From Arthrobacter dokdonellae (GTDB lineage Bacteria > Actinomycetota > Actinomycetes > Actinomycetales > Micrococcaceae): a stretch of DNA of 64,000 nt. This document shows positions 1 through 8,132 of the stretch, piece by piece. A model generated the notes under the pieces. It saw only the letters and a list, made by a program, of their open reading frames with translations. It had not been told where the DNA came from and ran no database searches. Location: NCBI RefSeq assembly GCF_003268655.1, contig NZ_CP029642.1, forward strand, positions 2,418,001 through 2,482,000. The letters run 5' to 3'. A program made the translations under genes and the position numbers. Numbering within the stretch: position 1 is the stretch's first letter; every line of letters begins with the position of its first letter.

Positions 1-153
1 CGGCGGGGCCTGAGGCGCATAACGTTTGAGACCACCGGCGACGCACGTTAACGATTCGCCGCCGTTTCGGTGCAGGGGGTCGCCCGCGTACCGCGGTGGC
101 GCTGATACTGGACCTACCCATCACCCCGCCCAAACACAGAGGAAGCGTTCCCC

Positions 154-702
154 ATGAGAAAGTTCACGTCATGGCTGGCAGTACTGGGGCTGCTCGCCGC
201 CTTCGTTTTCGTCGCGCCAAGCCAGGCACAGGCAGCACCCTACTGCGGGATCACCTGGGGGTCGCTGGCCAAGTCGGCCGGCACCCTCTCCAGCGCGCCC
301 ATCACCAACGTCAGGGCAGGCCAACACCCCTGCTTTGACCGCGTCGTCGTTGACATCGGCGGCCACGCCGGAGGCTACACCGTGCAGTACGTCACGGCGG
401 TCCACAGGGAGGGCAGCGGTGCCGTGGTGCCGCTGCGCGGAGGAGCCTTCCTGCAGGCAACGGTCAAGGATCCCACATACAACGTTGCCACCGGCGCCCA
501 AGTCTACCGGCCCGCCAACCCGAATGAACTGGTCAACACGGCCGGCTTCGCCACTTTCCGCCAGGTGGCCCTGGCCGGCAGCTTTGAATCCCAGACAACC
601 CTTGGCATGGGGGTGCGGGCCAGGCTCCCGTTCACCGTGTTTGTCCTGTCCGGTCCGGGCAGCCAGTCGCGGCTGGTGATTGACGTGGCGCACAGGTGGT
701 AG
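154..702 (+). CDS. Secreted AMIN-like domain protein
   Basis: A 182-residue exported protein of unproven function. Residues 1-27 form a classical Sec signal peptide: K3 basic start, hydrophobic core LAVLGLLAAFVFVA, and an AQA cleavage site before A28. There is no lipobox. The mature part (about 155 residues) resembles the small beta-rich AMIN-like domain of actinobacterial secreted proteins, and it contains two cysteines (about C31 and C60) that could form a disulfide. The start is supported by AGAGGAAG at 136-143. It stands alone, convergent with the next gene and separated from it by a tandem repeat and a hairpin. The export call is firm; the domain name is from memory of the family and less sure. 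Confidence 0.75.
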   Translation: MRKFTSWLAVLGLLAAFVFVAPSQAQAAPYCGITWGSLAKSAGTLSSAPITNVRAGQHPCFDRVVVDIGGHAGGYTVQYVTAVHREGSGAVVPLRGGAFLQATVKDPTYNVATGAQVYRPANPNELVNTAGFATFRQVALAGSFESQTTLGMGVRARLPFTVFVLSGPGSQSRLVIDVAHRW

Positions 703-714
703 CGGGTCACCCGC

Positions 715-774
715 GTTCCTGCGGGCAGCTGACGATTCCTGCGGGCAGCTGACGGTTCCTGCGGGCAGCTGACG
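715..774. repeat. Three tandem copies of a 20-bp unit
   Basis: The unit GTTCCTGCGGGCAGCTGACG occurs at 715-734, 735-754 (first base A) and 755-774 with no gaps. It begins 13 bases after the stop codon of the secreted protein, just ahead of the hairpin at 777-808. Each copy contains CAGCTG. No coding role is evident. Confidence 0.9.
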
Positions 775-776
775 AC

Positions 777-808
777 GGCGCGTTCCCTGCCAAGGCGGGG
801 AACGCGCC
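777..808. terminator. Hairpin between convergent genes
   Basis: An 11-bp perfect inverted repeat, GGCGCGTTCCC (777-787) and GGGAACGCGCC (798-808), with a 10-base loop. It lies between the convergent genes ending at 702 and 831, so it could end transcription from both sides. No T-run is visible, which is common in high-GC actinobacteria. Confidence 0.6.
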
Positions 809-830
809 ATCGTACCGGGAGATGGCTGCC

Positions 831-1253
831 CTAGCGGTCCGGTTCGGTGCCGAGCTCAAAGCGGAAGCCGCTGACGTTGCCCGGGGTAATTTCCACGTAC
901 GTGTACTTCCTCGTCCGGATCCACGGTGCCAGGGGCAGCAGGTCCAGGGCGTCGATCTCGCTTTGCGACTCGACCACGCGGGCCGTGCCCTCCACCACCA
1001 CGCTCCAGGCCTCCGACTCCGCGATCCCGTCAATTTCAAAGGCCACCGAGTTGTTGACCGTCAGCTGGGCCAGCTTGGTGCCGGGGTTGGTGCGCATGAG
1101 CAGCCTGCCGTCGTGCGCCAGGTAGTTGATGGGGAAGATGTTCGGAACGTCGGCCACGCTGACCGCCAGCCGGCCAAACGAGGTGTGTTCCAAAAATCGC
1201 CAGGCATCTTGAGTGGACATTGCTTCGCCGGGGTGCTCGTCGTTGGTCGTCAT
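831..1253 (-). CDS. Pyridoxamine 5'-phosphate oxidase-like flavin-binding protein
   Basis: A 140-residue protein of the PNPOx-like split-barrel family, which binds FMN or F420 and includes small reductases and flavin-storage proteins. Family features seen are the N-terminal helix and strand around FLEHTSFGRLAVS, the central FPINYLAHDGRLLMRTNPGTKLAQL (phosphate-binding strand and loop region), and the terminal region ending FRFELGTE. It starts 8 bases after the stop of the lacI-type gene on the same strand, so the two are probably co-transcribed. A second in-frame ATG 11 codons downstream (position 1220) is an alternative start. The substrate is unknown. Confidence 0.8.
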   Translation of the reverse strand: MTTNDEHPGEAMSTQDAWRFLEHTSFGRLAVSVADVPNIFPINYLAHDGRLLMRTNPGTKLAQLTVNNSVAFEIDGIAESEAWSVVVEGTARVVESQSEIDALDLLPLAPWIRTRKYTYVEITPGNVSGFRFELGTEPDR

Positions 1254-1261
1254 GGTGCTGA

Positions 1262-2353
1262 TTATGCCTCGTCCGGCTGTGCGGCGCCCGCACTTTCGCG
1301 TAATACCACCTGGCCCGCGATGGCGGCGTCGGAACTGCGCGACGGGTCCAACGCCAGTTCCGCCGCGAGCCGCCCGATCTGTTCCAAGGGCAGCCGGTAG
1401 GTGGTCAGGCCGGGGGAGTGGTCGCGCAGGGTGGGGATGTCGTCAAAGCCGGCCACCTGCACGTCCTGGGGGATGCGCAGCCCGCGCGAGCGCAGCGCCG
1501 TCATGGCGCCGAGGGCCATGACGTCGTTGGCCGCCAGCAGGCACAGGCCTGCCGCGCCGGCGTCGTCCCCGGGGCCCGCTCCAATCCCGGTGACCGCGTC
1601 CTTGTCGGCGATGCCCACTTGTTCCAGGCATTCCAGTGTGGCGTCGAAGCCGCCCTGGCTGTTGAACGCGCCCGGCACCACGGCCACCGGCTCAAGGCCC
1701 GCGGCGGCCAGCGCCCGCGTGAAACCCTCCACGCGGTGGCGGGCAGTGTTGCGCTCCGGCGGCCCGGCCAGGATGGCGAAACGCCGGTGGCCCTGTTCGA
1801 TGAGGGCGGCGGCCAGGGCGGCGGCACCCTCCTCGTTGGGCAGGGTGAGCGATTGCGCCCCCGGGATGTGCGTGGCGCCCAGGGCCACCACGCGTCCGCC
1901 ATTGGCGATGTAGCGCCCCAGTGCGGCGGAAAGCCGGGGGTCCTCGCTGTGCAGGCGCGAGGCCGCCAGGATGATTGCGTCGGTGCGGTAGGAGATGAAG
2001 GCATTGACGGCGGAGAGCTCGGCCCCGCCCTCCGATTCGGTGTCGCCGGCAATGTCCGTGCCGGCCAGCAGTACCTGGTGGCGGCGTTTCAGGGCGGCCT
2101 CCTGGACGCCGTGGGCAATGGCTGAGAAATAGGGGTCGGCGATGTCATGGACCACCAGGCCCACCAGTCCGGTGGTGGAGCGGGCCAGCGCCTGCGCCTG
2201 CGCGTTGGCCACATAGCCCAGCTCCTCCGCGGCGGCCCTCACGCGGTCGGCGATGCCGGCCGCGGGCGTGCGGTCGGAGCCGTTCAGGACCCTCGAGGCG
2301 GTGGCAAGCGACACGCCGGCCTGCCGGGCCACTTCTGTTAGTTTCACGCTCAC
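1262..2353 (-). CDS. LacI-family transcriptional regulator
   Basis: A 363-residue LacI/GalR repressor. Residues 4-25 form the helix-turn-helix (LTEVARQAGVSLATASRVLNG), followed by the hinge helix (ANAQAQALA) and a periplasmic-binding-protein-like effector domain to the end (GLVVHDIADPYFSAIAHGVQEAA). It starts at a GTG with AGAAGGA upstream. It is divergent from the oxidoreductase/DUF993/isomerase operon, and an 18-bp operator lies between them. It therefore very likely represses that operon and perhaps itself, with a sugar or sugar-derived ligand as inducer; the ligand is unknown. The PNPOx-like gene follows on the same transcript. Confidence 0.93.
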   Translation of the reverse strand: MSVKLTEVARQAGVSLATASRVLNGSDRTPAAGIADRVRAAAEELGYVANAQAQALARSTTGLVGLVVHDIADPYFSAIAHGVQEAALKRRHQVLLAGTDIAGDTESEGGAELSAVNAFISYRTDAIILAASRLHSEDPRLSAALGRYIANGGRVVALGATHIPGAQSLTLPNEEGAAALAAALIEQGHRRFAILAGPPERNTARHRVEGFTRALAAAGLEPVAVVPGAFNSQGGFDATLECLEQVGIADKDAVTGIGAGPGDDAGAAGLCLLAANDVMALGAMTALRSRGLRIPQDVQVAGFDDIPTLRDHSPGLTTYRLPLEQIGRLAAELALDPSRSSDAAIAGQVVLRESAGAAQPDEA

Positions 2354-2407
2354 GGTGGCGTCCTTCTCGTGTTTGCTCGCAGGGATCCGGCGGGCCGGGC
2401 AAGGGCC

Positions 2408-2436
2408 TTGACCGGACGTTAGCTACAGCATATATT
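2408..2436 (+). promoter_or_regulatory. Promoter of the oxidoreductase/DUF993 operon
   Basis: A -35 box TTGACC (2408-2413) and a -10 box TATATT (2431-2436) are separated by exactly 17 bases. This is the closest match to the housekeeping sigma consensus in the window. The predicted start of transcription falls inside the adjoining palindrome. Confidence 0.7.
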
Positions 2437-2452
2437 GGAAAGCGCTTTCCAA
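2435..2452. promoter_or_regulatory. LacI-type operator
   Basis: The perfect 18-bp palindrome TTGGAAAGCGCTTTCCAA has the central CG expected for LacI-family operators. It overlaps the end of the -10 box and the transcription start of the operon beginning at 2512, and lies 82 bases ahead of the divergent lacI start. Bound repressor would block the promoter directly. Confidence 0.85.
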
Positions 2453-2511
2453 ATTCCAGGCCGCGCCGGTCCCCCCGGTTCCGGCCGCCCGCCGCTTCCA
2501 AGGAGTTACCA

Positions 2512-3726
2512 GTGACGCTGACATCAACCACCGAGCAGACGGCCGCCGCCGACACCACCACCGACGGCAGGAAAAAGGTCATCCGCATTGCCATGAACGG
2601 CATCACCGGACGCATGGGCTACCGCCAGCACCTGCTGCGCTCCATCCTGCCGCTGCGCGAAACCGGGCTGACGCTCGAAGACGGCACCAAGGTTGCCATT
2701 GAGCCCATCCTGGTAGGCCGCAACGCCGAGAAGGTCCGCGAACTGGCCGAGCTGCACAACGTTGCGCACTGGACCACCGACCTGGACGCGATCATTGCAG
2801 ACCCCACGGTCGACGTCGTCTTCGACGCCTCCATGACGAGCCTGCGCGCCGCCACACTGAAGAAGGCCATGGGCAACGGCAAGCACATCTTTACGGAGAA
2901 GCCCACGGCGGAGACCCTCGAAGAGGCCATTGAGCTGGCCCGCATCGGCCGGGAAGCCGGCATCACCGCAGGCGTAGTGCACGACAAGCTGTACCTGCCG
3001 GGCCTGGTCAAGCTGCGCCGCCTCGTGGACGAAGGCTTCTTCGGCCGCATCCTCTCCATCCGCGGGGAATTCGGCTACTGGGTCTTCGAAGGCGACCACC
3101 AGGCCGCCCAACGCCCGTCCTGGAACTACCGCAAGGAAGACGGCGGCGGCATGACCACGGACATGTTCTGCCACTGGAACTACGTCCTGGAGGGCATCAT
3201 CGGCACGGTCAAGTCCGTCAATGCCAAGACCGCCACCCACATCCCCGCCCGCTGGGACGAGGCAGGCAAGGAGTACAAGGCCACGGCCGACGACGCCGCC
3301 TACGGCATCTTCGAACTGGAGACGCCCGACGGCGACGAAGTGGTGGGGCAGATCAACTCCTCCTGGGCGGTGCGCGTCTACCGCGACGAACTCGTGGAGT
3401 TCCAGATCGACGGCACCCACGGCTCCGCCGTCGCCGGGCTGAACAAGTGCGTGGCCCAGCAGCGCGCGCACACGCCCAAGCCCGTCTGGAACCCGGACCT
3501 GCCCGTGACCGAATCCTTCCGTGCGCAATGGCAGGAAGTCCCGGCCAACGCGGACCTGGACAACGGCTTCAAGCTGCAGTGGGAGGAATTCCTGCGCGAC
3601 GTCGTGGCCGGGCGCGAGCACCGCTTTGGCCTGCTGTCCGCAGCCCGCGGCGTGCAGCTGGCCGAACTGGGCCTGCGGTCCTCCGCCGAGCGCCGCACCT
3701 TGGACATCCCGGAAATCGAGCTCTAG
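2512..3726 (+). CDS. Gfo/Idh/MocA-family oxidoreductase
   Basis: A 404-residue NAD(P)-dependent dehydrogenase of the glucose-fructose oxidoreductase/inositol dehydrogenase family. The N-terminal Rossmann fold follows a 20-residue Thr-rich extension, with the dinucleotide loop MNGITGRMGYR near residues 28-38. The family EKP motif is at about 129-131, and the C-terminal substrate domain includes GEFGYWVFEGDHQ and GGGMTTDMFCHW. GTG start with AAGGAG at 2500-2505. It is the first gene of a three-gene operon under the LacI regulator. It probably oxidises a sugar, polyol or sugar acid; the substrate cannot be read from the sequence. Confidence 0.92.
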   Translation: MTLTSTTEQTAAADTTTDGRKKVIRIAMNGITGRMGYRQHLLRSILPLRETGLTLEDGTKVAIEPILVGRNAEKVRELAELHNVAHWTTDLDAIIADPTVDVVFDASMTSLRAATLKKAMGNGKHIFTEKPTAETLEEAIELARIGREAGITAGVVHDKLYLPGLVKLRRLVDEGFFGRILSIRGEFGYWVFEGDHQAAQRPSWNYRKEDGGGMTTDMFCHWNYVLEGIIGTVKSVNAKTATHIPARWDEAGKEYKATADDAAYGIFELETPDGDEVVGQINSSWAVRVYRDELVEFQIDGTHGSAVAGLNKCVAQQRAHTPKPVWNPDLPVTESFRAQWQEVPANADLDNGFKLQWEEFLRDVVAGREHRFGLLSAARGVQLAELGLRSSAERRTLDIPEIEL

Positions 3727-3729
3727 GCC

Positions 3730-4971
3730 ATGGCGATTTCAATCACCCTTCCGCGCGCCGCCGGTGCGCTTGAAACACTCACCCTCAACCCCACCGGGCC
3801 GTGGCGCAAGCCCGCCGGGCTGATCACGTCCCGCAAGGTCTACGCCGCGGCCCACGTCATCCCGGAGGTGCTGGGCAACAACGTCCCCGGCGCGCCGGCC
3901 GACATCGACTGGGACGCCACCCTGGCCTTCCGCCGCGAGCTGTGGAGCTGGGGCGTGGGCATCGCGGACGCCATGGACACGGCCCAGCGCGGCATGGGAC
4001 TGGACTGGCCCGCCACGCAGGAGCTCATTGCCCGCAGCGCCGCCGAGGCGGCGAAGATCGCGACGCCGGAGCGCACTGTGCGCGACCTCCTCGCCTGCGG
4101 TGCCGGGACCGACCAGCTCGATCCGGCCGGCGTTTGGCCTGGCGCGGCCGGCCTGGAAGCCGTGCTGGCCGCCTACCGCGAGCAGATCTCCGTCGTCGAG
4201 GCATCCGGCGCCAAGGTCATCATCATGGCCTCCCGCGCCCTGGCCAAGGTGGCCAGCGGCCCCGAGGACTACCTGGCCCTCTACGGCACGCTGCTCTCCG
4301 AGGTCAAGGAACCTGTGGTCCTGCACTGGTTGGGCACCATGTTCGATCCCGCCCTGGCCGGGTACTGGGGCAGCGATGACATTGCCGCCGCCACGGCCAC
4401 CTTCCAGCAGCTCATCCAGGCGCACGCCGCCAAGGTTGACGGCGTGAAGGTATCCCTGCTCGACGCCGGCCACGAAGTTGCGCTGCGTGCCTCCCTTCCC
4501 GAGGGCGTGCGTCTGTACACCGGCGACGACTTCAACTACCCCGAGCTGATCGACGGCGACGGCACGCACTACTCGGATGCCCTGCTGGGCATCTTTGCCG
4601 CGATCGCCCCTGCCGCCTCAACCGCCCTGCAGGAGTACGACGCCGGCCGCGCCGCCGAAGCCCGTGCCATCCTCGACTCGACGCGTGAGCTGGGCCTGCA
4701 CATCTTCGAGGCACCCACCTACTACTACAAGACCGGGATCGCGTTTCTCGCCTGGCTGAACGGCTACCAGGCCGGCTTCCAGATGGTCGGCGGCCTGCAC
4801 TCGGGCCGCGACGTCAACCACCTGGTGGAGCTGTTCCGCCGCGCCAACACGGCCCGGCTGCTGCTCAACCCCGGGATGGCCGCCACCCGCATGGCCGGCT
4901 TTCTGAACGCCGCCGGCGTCGAATCAGCGGTCTCCGCGGAAGCCACCGTGCCGGAAGGGGCCAGTGCATGA
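3730..4971 (+). CDS. DUF993 (dihydrodipicolinate synthase-like) protein
   Basis: A 413-residue protein of the DUF993 family, annotated in genomes as dihydrodipicolinate-synthase-like but, to my knowledge, without an assigned reaction. It looks like a TIM barrel of the class I aldolase type. Likely active-site segments are GAKVIIMASRALAKVA, PVVLHWLGTMFDPALAGYW, DGVKVSLLDAGHEV, and RLYTGDDFNYPELIDGDGTHYSDALLGIFAA. It starts 3 bases after the oxidoreductase stop and overlaps the next gene by 4 bases, so the three proteins are made together. A carbon-carbon lyase or hydrolase step in sugar breakdown would fit the context; this is inference. Confidence 0.85.
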   Translation: MAISITLPRAAGALETLTLNPTGPWRKPAGLITSRKVYAAAHVIPEVLGNNVPGAPADIDWDATLAFRRELWSWGVGIADAMDTAQRGMGLDWPATQELIARSAAEAAKIATPERTVRDLLACGAGTDQLDPAGVWPGAAGLEAVLAAYREQISVVEASGAKVIIMASRALAKVASGPEDYLALYGTLLSEVKEPVVLHWLGTMFDPALAGYWGSDDIAAATATFQQLIQAHAAKVDGVKVSLLDAGHEVALRASLPEGVRLYTGDDFNYPELIDGDGTHYSDALLGIFAAIAPAASTALQEYDAGRAAEARAILDSTRELGLHIFEAPTYYYKTGIAFLAWLNGYQAGFQMVGGLHSGRDVNHLVELFRRANTARLLLNPGMAATRMAGFLNAAGVESAVSAEATVPEGASA

Positions 4972-5879
4972 AGACCTTTGAAAAGCTGTCCATCAACACG
5001 GCCACCATCAAGAAGGCATCGCTGGCCGAGGCCCTCGACCTCAGCGTTGCGGCAGGGTTGAAGCACATTGGCCTGTGGCGCGACAAGGTCGCCGAAGCCG
5101 GCCTGGACACCGCCGTCGAGCTGGTCAAGGCGTCAGGCCTGCAGGTTTCCAGCCTGTGCCGCGGCGGCTTCCTGACGGCTGCCGATGGCCGCGGCCAGGC
5201 GGCTGCCCTTGCCGACAACAAGGCGGCCATCCTGGAAGCGAAGGCGCTCGGCACCACGGAAGTCATCATGGTGGTTGGCGGGCTGCCCGACTTCAGCGTG
5301 GCCCCCGGAGCCGTCGACGGCGGCGTAGGGGAAGGTGCCGCCGACCCTGCTGTCCAAACGGGCGGCAAGGACCTGGTCTTGGCCCGGCAGCGGGTGGGGG
5401 ACCGCCTCGCCGAGCTGGTGCCATTCGCACTGGAGCACGGCGTGCGGCTGGTGCTGGAGGCGCTGCACCCCATGTACGCGGCGGACCGCGCTGTGCTCTC
5501 AACCCTGGGCCAGGCCTTGGACTTGGCAGCGCCGCACCCGGTCGAGGCCGTGGGCGTCGTGGTGGACACCTTTCACGTCTGGTGGGACCCGGCCCTGCAG
5601 GAGCAGATTGCCCGGGCCGGGGCCGAAGGCCGCATCGCCTCCTACCAGGTGTGCGACTTCAACCTGCCCATCGCCGCCGATGCGCTCTTGTCCCGCGGCT
5701 TCATGGGCGACGGCGTCATTGACTTCGCCTCCATCGGCCGGTGGGTTGCCGAGGCCGGCTACGACGGCGTGGTCGAGGTGGAGATCTTCAACGATGACAT
5801 CTGGAACCTGCCCTACGCCGACGTCGTCGACACCGTCAAGGCGCGCTACGCCGAACTCGTGGCCCCGCACCTGACGTAG
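4968..5879 (+). CDS. Sugar phosphate isomerase/epimerase-family TIM barrel
   Basis: A 303-residue protein of the xylose-isomerase-like/AP-endonuclease-2 superfamily. Likely metal ligands sit in the usual places: the Glu of VLEALHPM, the Asp-His of VDTFHVWWDP, the Asp of YQVCDFN, and the Glu of VEVEIFNDD near the C-terminus. It is the third gene of the operon, with ATGA overlap of the DUF993 gene, implying translational coupling. Relatives act as sugar epimerases, isomerases or dehydratases. Together with an NAD-dependent dehydrogenase it suggests a keto-sugar or inositol-like pathway. The 116 bases to the convergent next gene hold no clear terminator. Confidence 0.88.
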   Translation: MKTFEKLSINTATIKKASLAEALDLSVAAGLKHIGLWRDKVAEAGLDTAVELVKASGLQVSSLCRGGFLTAADGRGQAAALADNKAAILEAKALGTTEVIMVVGGLPDFSVAPGAVDGGVGEGAADPAVQTGGKDLVLARQRVGDRLAELVPFALEHGVRLVLEALHPMYAADRAVLSTLGQALDLAAPHPVEAVGVVVDTFHVWWDPALQEQIARAGAEGRIASYQVCDFNLPIAADALLSRGFMGDGVIDFASIGRWVAEAGYDGVVEVEIFNDDIWNLPYADVVDTVKARYAELVAPHLT

Positions 5880-5995
5880 GGGCGTCCTGCCGGCTTCCGC
5901 TGGGTCCGCCGCGCGCAGAAAGATTTATTTGGGCTCGTTCCTCGCCGAAAGTCCGTGCGCGCCATCCGGCCCAGCGTACGCCGGCCGTTGCCCGA

Positions 5996-7132
5996 TCAGG
6001 GCTGGAGTTCCACGATCCTGTCGTCGCCAAGCTTGGGGGTGCCGCGGCCGTCCGTGTTGTTCGTCAGGACACGCAGCAGGCCGCCGTGCGTTAACGCCAC
6101 ATCGCGCAGGCGGCCCAGCTGCCCGGTGAGGAACGCCTGCGCGGTGGGAGTCCCGGCCAGGTCCACCACCCAGAGCCGCTCGCCGCGCAGCGCGGCCATG
6201 TACAGGGTTGTGCCGCTGATGGCAATGCCGCTGGGGCTTGCCTGGTCCGTGGGCCAGACAAGCACCGGGTTGGTGAACCGGGCCAGGTCCCGGCCCCCCA
6301 TTCCCTCGACGGTGGGCCAGCCGTAGTTTTTGCCGGGCTTGATGTCGTTGAGTTCGTCCCAGGTGTTCTGGCCGAACTCGGACGCCCACATGCGGCCGCG
6401 GCTGTCCCAGGCGATGCCCTGCACGTTCCGGTGCCCCATGCTCCAGACCGGGCTGCCGGGGAACGGGTTGCCGGCGGGAATGCCGCCGTCGGGCGTGAGG
6501 CGCAGGATCTTCCCGGACAGCGACGACCTGTTCTGCGCGTTGGCGTTGTTGCCGGCGTCGCCCGTGCCCGCGTACAGCATCCCATCGGGGCCGAAGGCGA
6601 TGCGGCCCCCGTTATGGTTGGTGGACTTGGGGATGCCCTGGAGGACGACGGTGGCCGGACCCAAGGACCTGCTGCCGGCGGCGCCCAGCAAGGGCATCCG
6701 CACGATCCGGTTGTCAACCGCCGTGGTCAGATACGCGTAGACGTCAAGGCAGCCGGTGTGCGGGTCGGCGCCCGGGTGACAGCTGCCCAGCCGCGTGGCC
6801 AGGCCAAGCAGCCCGCCCTCGCCCTGGTGGACCACACCCGGCACGGTGCCGGCGACGCGCTTGGCGCCCGACGCCGACACCTCCAGCACCTGCCCCGAGT
6901 CCCGTTCACTCACAAGGGTTGACTGGTCGGCGAGCACGGCCATGGACCACGGCGAGTCAAGGCCCGTGGCGAGCCCCACAACCGTTGAGGCGCTTTCGGT
7001 GGGGACCGGCGCAGGTGCCTGGCAGGCCGCCAGTGCCGCGGATGCTGATACCGCGCACCCGGCGGCAAGCAGCCGCCGCCGCGAAAGGCGTGGAACTTGC
7101 GCTGGGCCGTGCGTCGTCGCAGCCATGGCCAC
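5996..7132 (-). CDS. PQQ-type glucose/sorbosone dehydrogenase lipoprotein
   Basis: A 378-residue secreted beta-propeller of the soluble glucose/sorbosone dehydrogenase (GSDH) family. The N-terminus has the twin-arginine-like run SRRRLLAAG (17-25) and a lipobox LAAC with C37, so it is probably a membrane-anchored lipoprotein on the outer face of the cell. Family motifs: LDSPWSMAVL, QGEGGLLGLA, NHNGGRIAFGPDGMLYAGTGD, GHRNVQGIAWD, and FGQNTWDELNDIKPGKNYGWP. Family members oxidise aldoses or related sugars with PQQ, though many actinobacterial members are uncharacterised. Its promoter region holds the inverted repeat at 7186-7252. Confidence 0.9.
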   Translation of the reverse strand: MAMAATTHGPAQVPRLSRRRLLAAGCAVSASAALAACQAPAPVPTESASTVVGLATGLDSPWSMAVLADQSTLVSERDSGQVLEVSASGAKRVAGTVPGVVHQGEGGLLGLATRLGSCHPGADPHTGCLDVYAYLTTAVDNRIVRMPLLGAAGSRSLGPATVVLQGIPKSTNHNGGRIAFGPDGMLYAGTGDAGNNANAQNRSSLSGKILRLTPDGGIPAGNPFPGSPVWSMGHRNVQGIAWDSRGRMWASEFGQNTWDELNDIKPGKNYGWPTVEGMGGRDLARFTNPVLVWPTDQASPSGIAISGTTLYMAALRGERLWVVDLAGTPTAQAFLTGQLGRLRDVALTHGGLLRVLTNNTDGRGTPKLGDDRIVELQP

Positions 7133-7185
7133 AGCCTAACGGAACGGGCATGGGACAGGAGGTGCCGGCGTCGTCTGCTCAAGAT

Positions 7186-7252
7186 CTGTGTTGCACCAGT
7201 TGGCCGGAAAACGCCGAAAAACAGGGAAATCGGTCCAACTTGTGCAACACAG
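7186..7252. repeat. Long imperfect inverted repeat
   Basis: The left arm CTGTGTTGCACCAGTTGG (7186-7203) pairs with the reverse complement of 7235-7252 at 17 of 18 positions, with a spacer of about 30 bases. It sits after the stop of the UDG-like gene and upstream of the sugar dehydrogenase start. It could be a terminator, an operator or a dispersed REP-like element. No T-run follows on the minus strand. Confidence 0.75.
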
Positions 7253-7266
7253 CTGTGGGCGGGACC

Positions 7267-7902
7267 CTAGCGGCCCTTGACGGGGATGCCGTTGCGGGTC
7301 ATGGATTCCGCGTAGGCCTTGGCGGACTCCAGCAGCCAGCCGGCCTGGCGTTCGGCGGAACCGGCAAAGCTGCGCCCGCTCAGGGACCGCACCTTGTAAA
7401 TGCCGAAGCCGCGTTTGTAGAGCATCGGGCCCTGGGCCTTGAGGAGCTGGTCCGCCAGGCGGTGGGCCTCGGTGCCGTGGGCCACGAGGGCGGAGGCACG
7501 GGGGACCAGGGTCATGAACTTCGCCAACGGGCGCAGGCCCTGCTCGATCTGCGGGGCGGTGAGCCTTCCGTTGGGCTGGCCCGGCGTATACCAGGGGTGG
7601 ACGTTCCACGGCATCACGTAGCTGGGACGCAGGCCCAGCTGCCAGTGGATCCCCAGCAGGCGGGTGGTGGCCTGCTCGTCGCCCGCCGTGATGTAACCGG
7701 ACTCGTCCATCTCGCCCACGTTGGAGAAGAGGCTGATGATGCGGCAATCATCGACATCGTGAACCGGATCCACATACGCCACCTGCTGCGCAGGCCGGGC
7801 TTCGGCCAGGGAGTCGCAGAGTTCCGTAATGGGTGCAATGTTCTCGTCGTAACGACGGTTCCAGAGCTGTTCACGCGGTGATTCAGTTGCCACGGATGTC
7901 AT
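7267..7902 (-). CDS. Uracil-DNA glycosylase-superfamily-like protein
   Basis: A 211-residue protein that looks like a divergent member of the uracil-DNA glycosylase fold. A candidate second motif is YVMPWNVHPWY near residues 94-104, followed by a helical part QIEQGLRPLAKFMTLVPRASALVAHGTEAHRLADQLL that matches the family pattern of finding the partner base and the product-binding Gly/His. The usual catalytic GxDPY motif is not present in standard form; VDPVHDVDDC is the nearest segment. AAGGAG lies 12 bases before the ATG. No neighbouring repair gene supports the call, and a non-glycosylase role remains possible. Confidence 0.5.
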   Translation of the reverse strand: MTSVATESPREQLWNRRYDENIAPITELCDSLAEARPAQQVAYVDPVHDVDDCRIISLFSNVGEMDESGYITAGDEQATTRLLGIHWQLGLRPSYVMPWNVHPWYTPGQPNGRLTAPQIEQGLRPLAKFMTLVPRASALVAHGTEAHRLADQLLKAQGPMLYKRGFGIYKVRSLSGRSFAGSAERQAGWLLESAKAYAESMTRNGIPVKGR

Positions 7903-8132
7903 TGAGGGCTTGGTCTCCTTGAGGGTGAAAGTGATGTGACAGGCGCTTCCCCACGAGGCCCTTGTCCAGCATTTCAGCCTACCAATCTTTGGCCGTCCGC
8001 CGCTGCGGGCGGGTTGTGCTAGGCCCGTGGGCAGTGCGCCGTTTGTGAGAAATTCAACAGCCTTTGTGGGGACCGTGGAAGTTCTGAAATACCTCTTCCA
8101 TGTCGATTACCTGATCTGATACAGTAGTTGAC

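Noticed and set aside
1..153. Promoter elements in the first 153 bases
   Set aside because: Only a ribosome site (136-143) is clear; AT-rich patches near 20-55 match no convincing -35/-10 pair and the left edge is cut.
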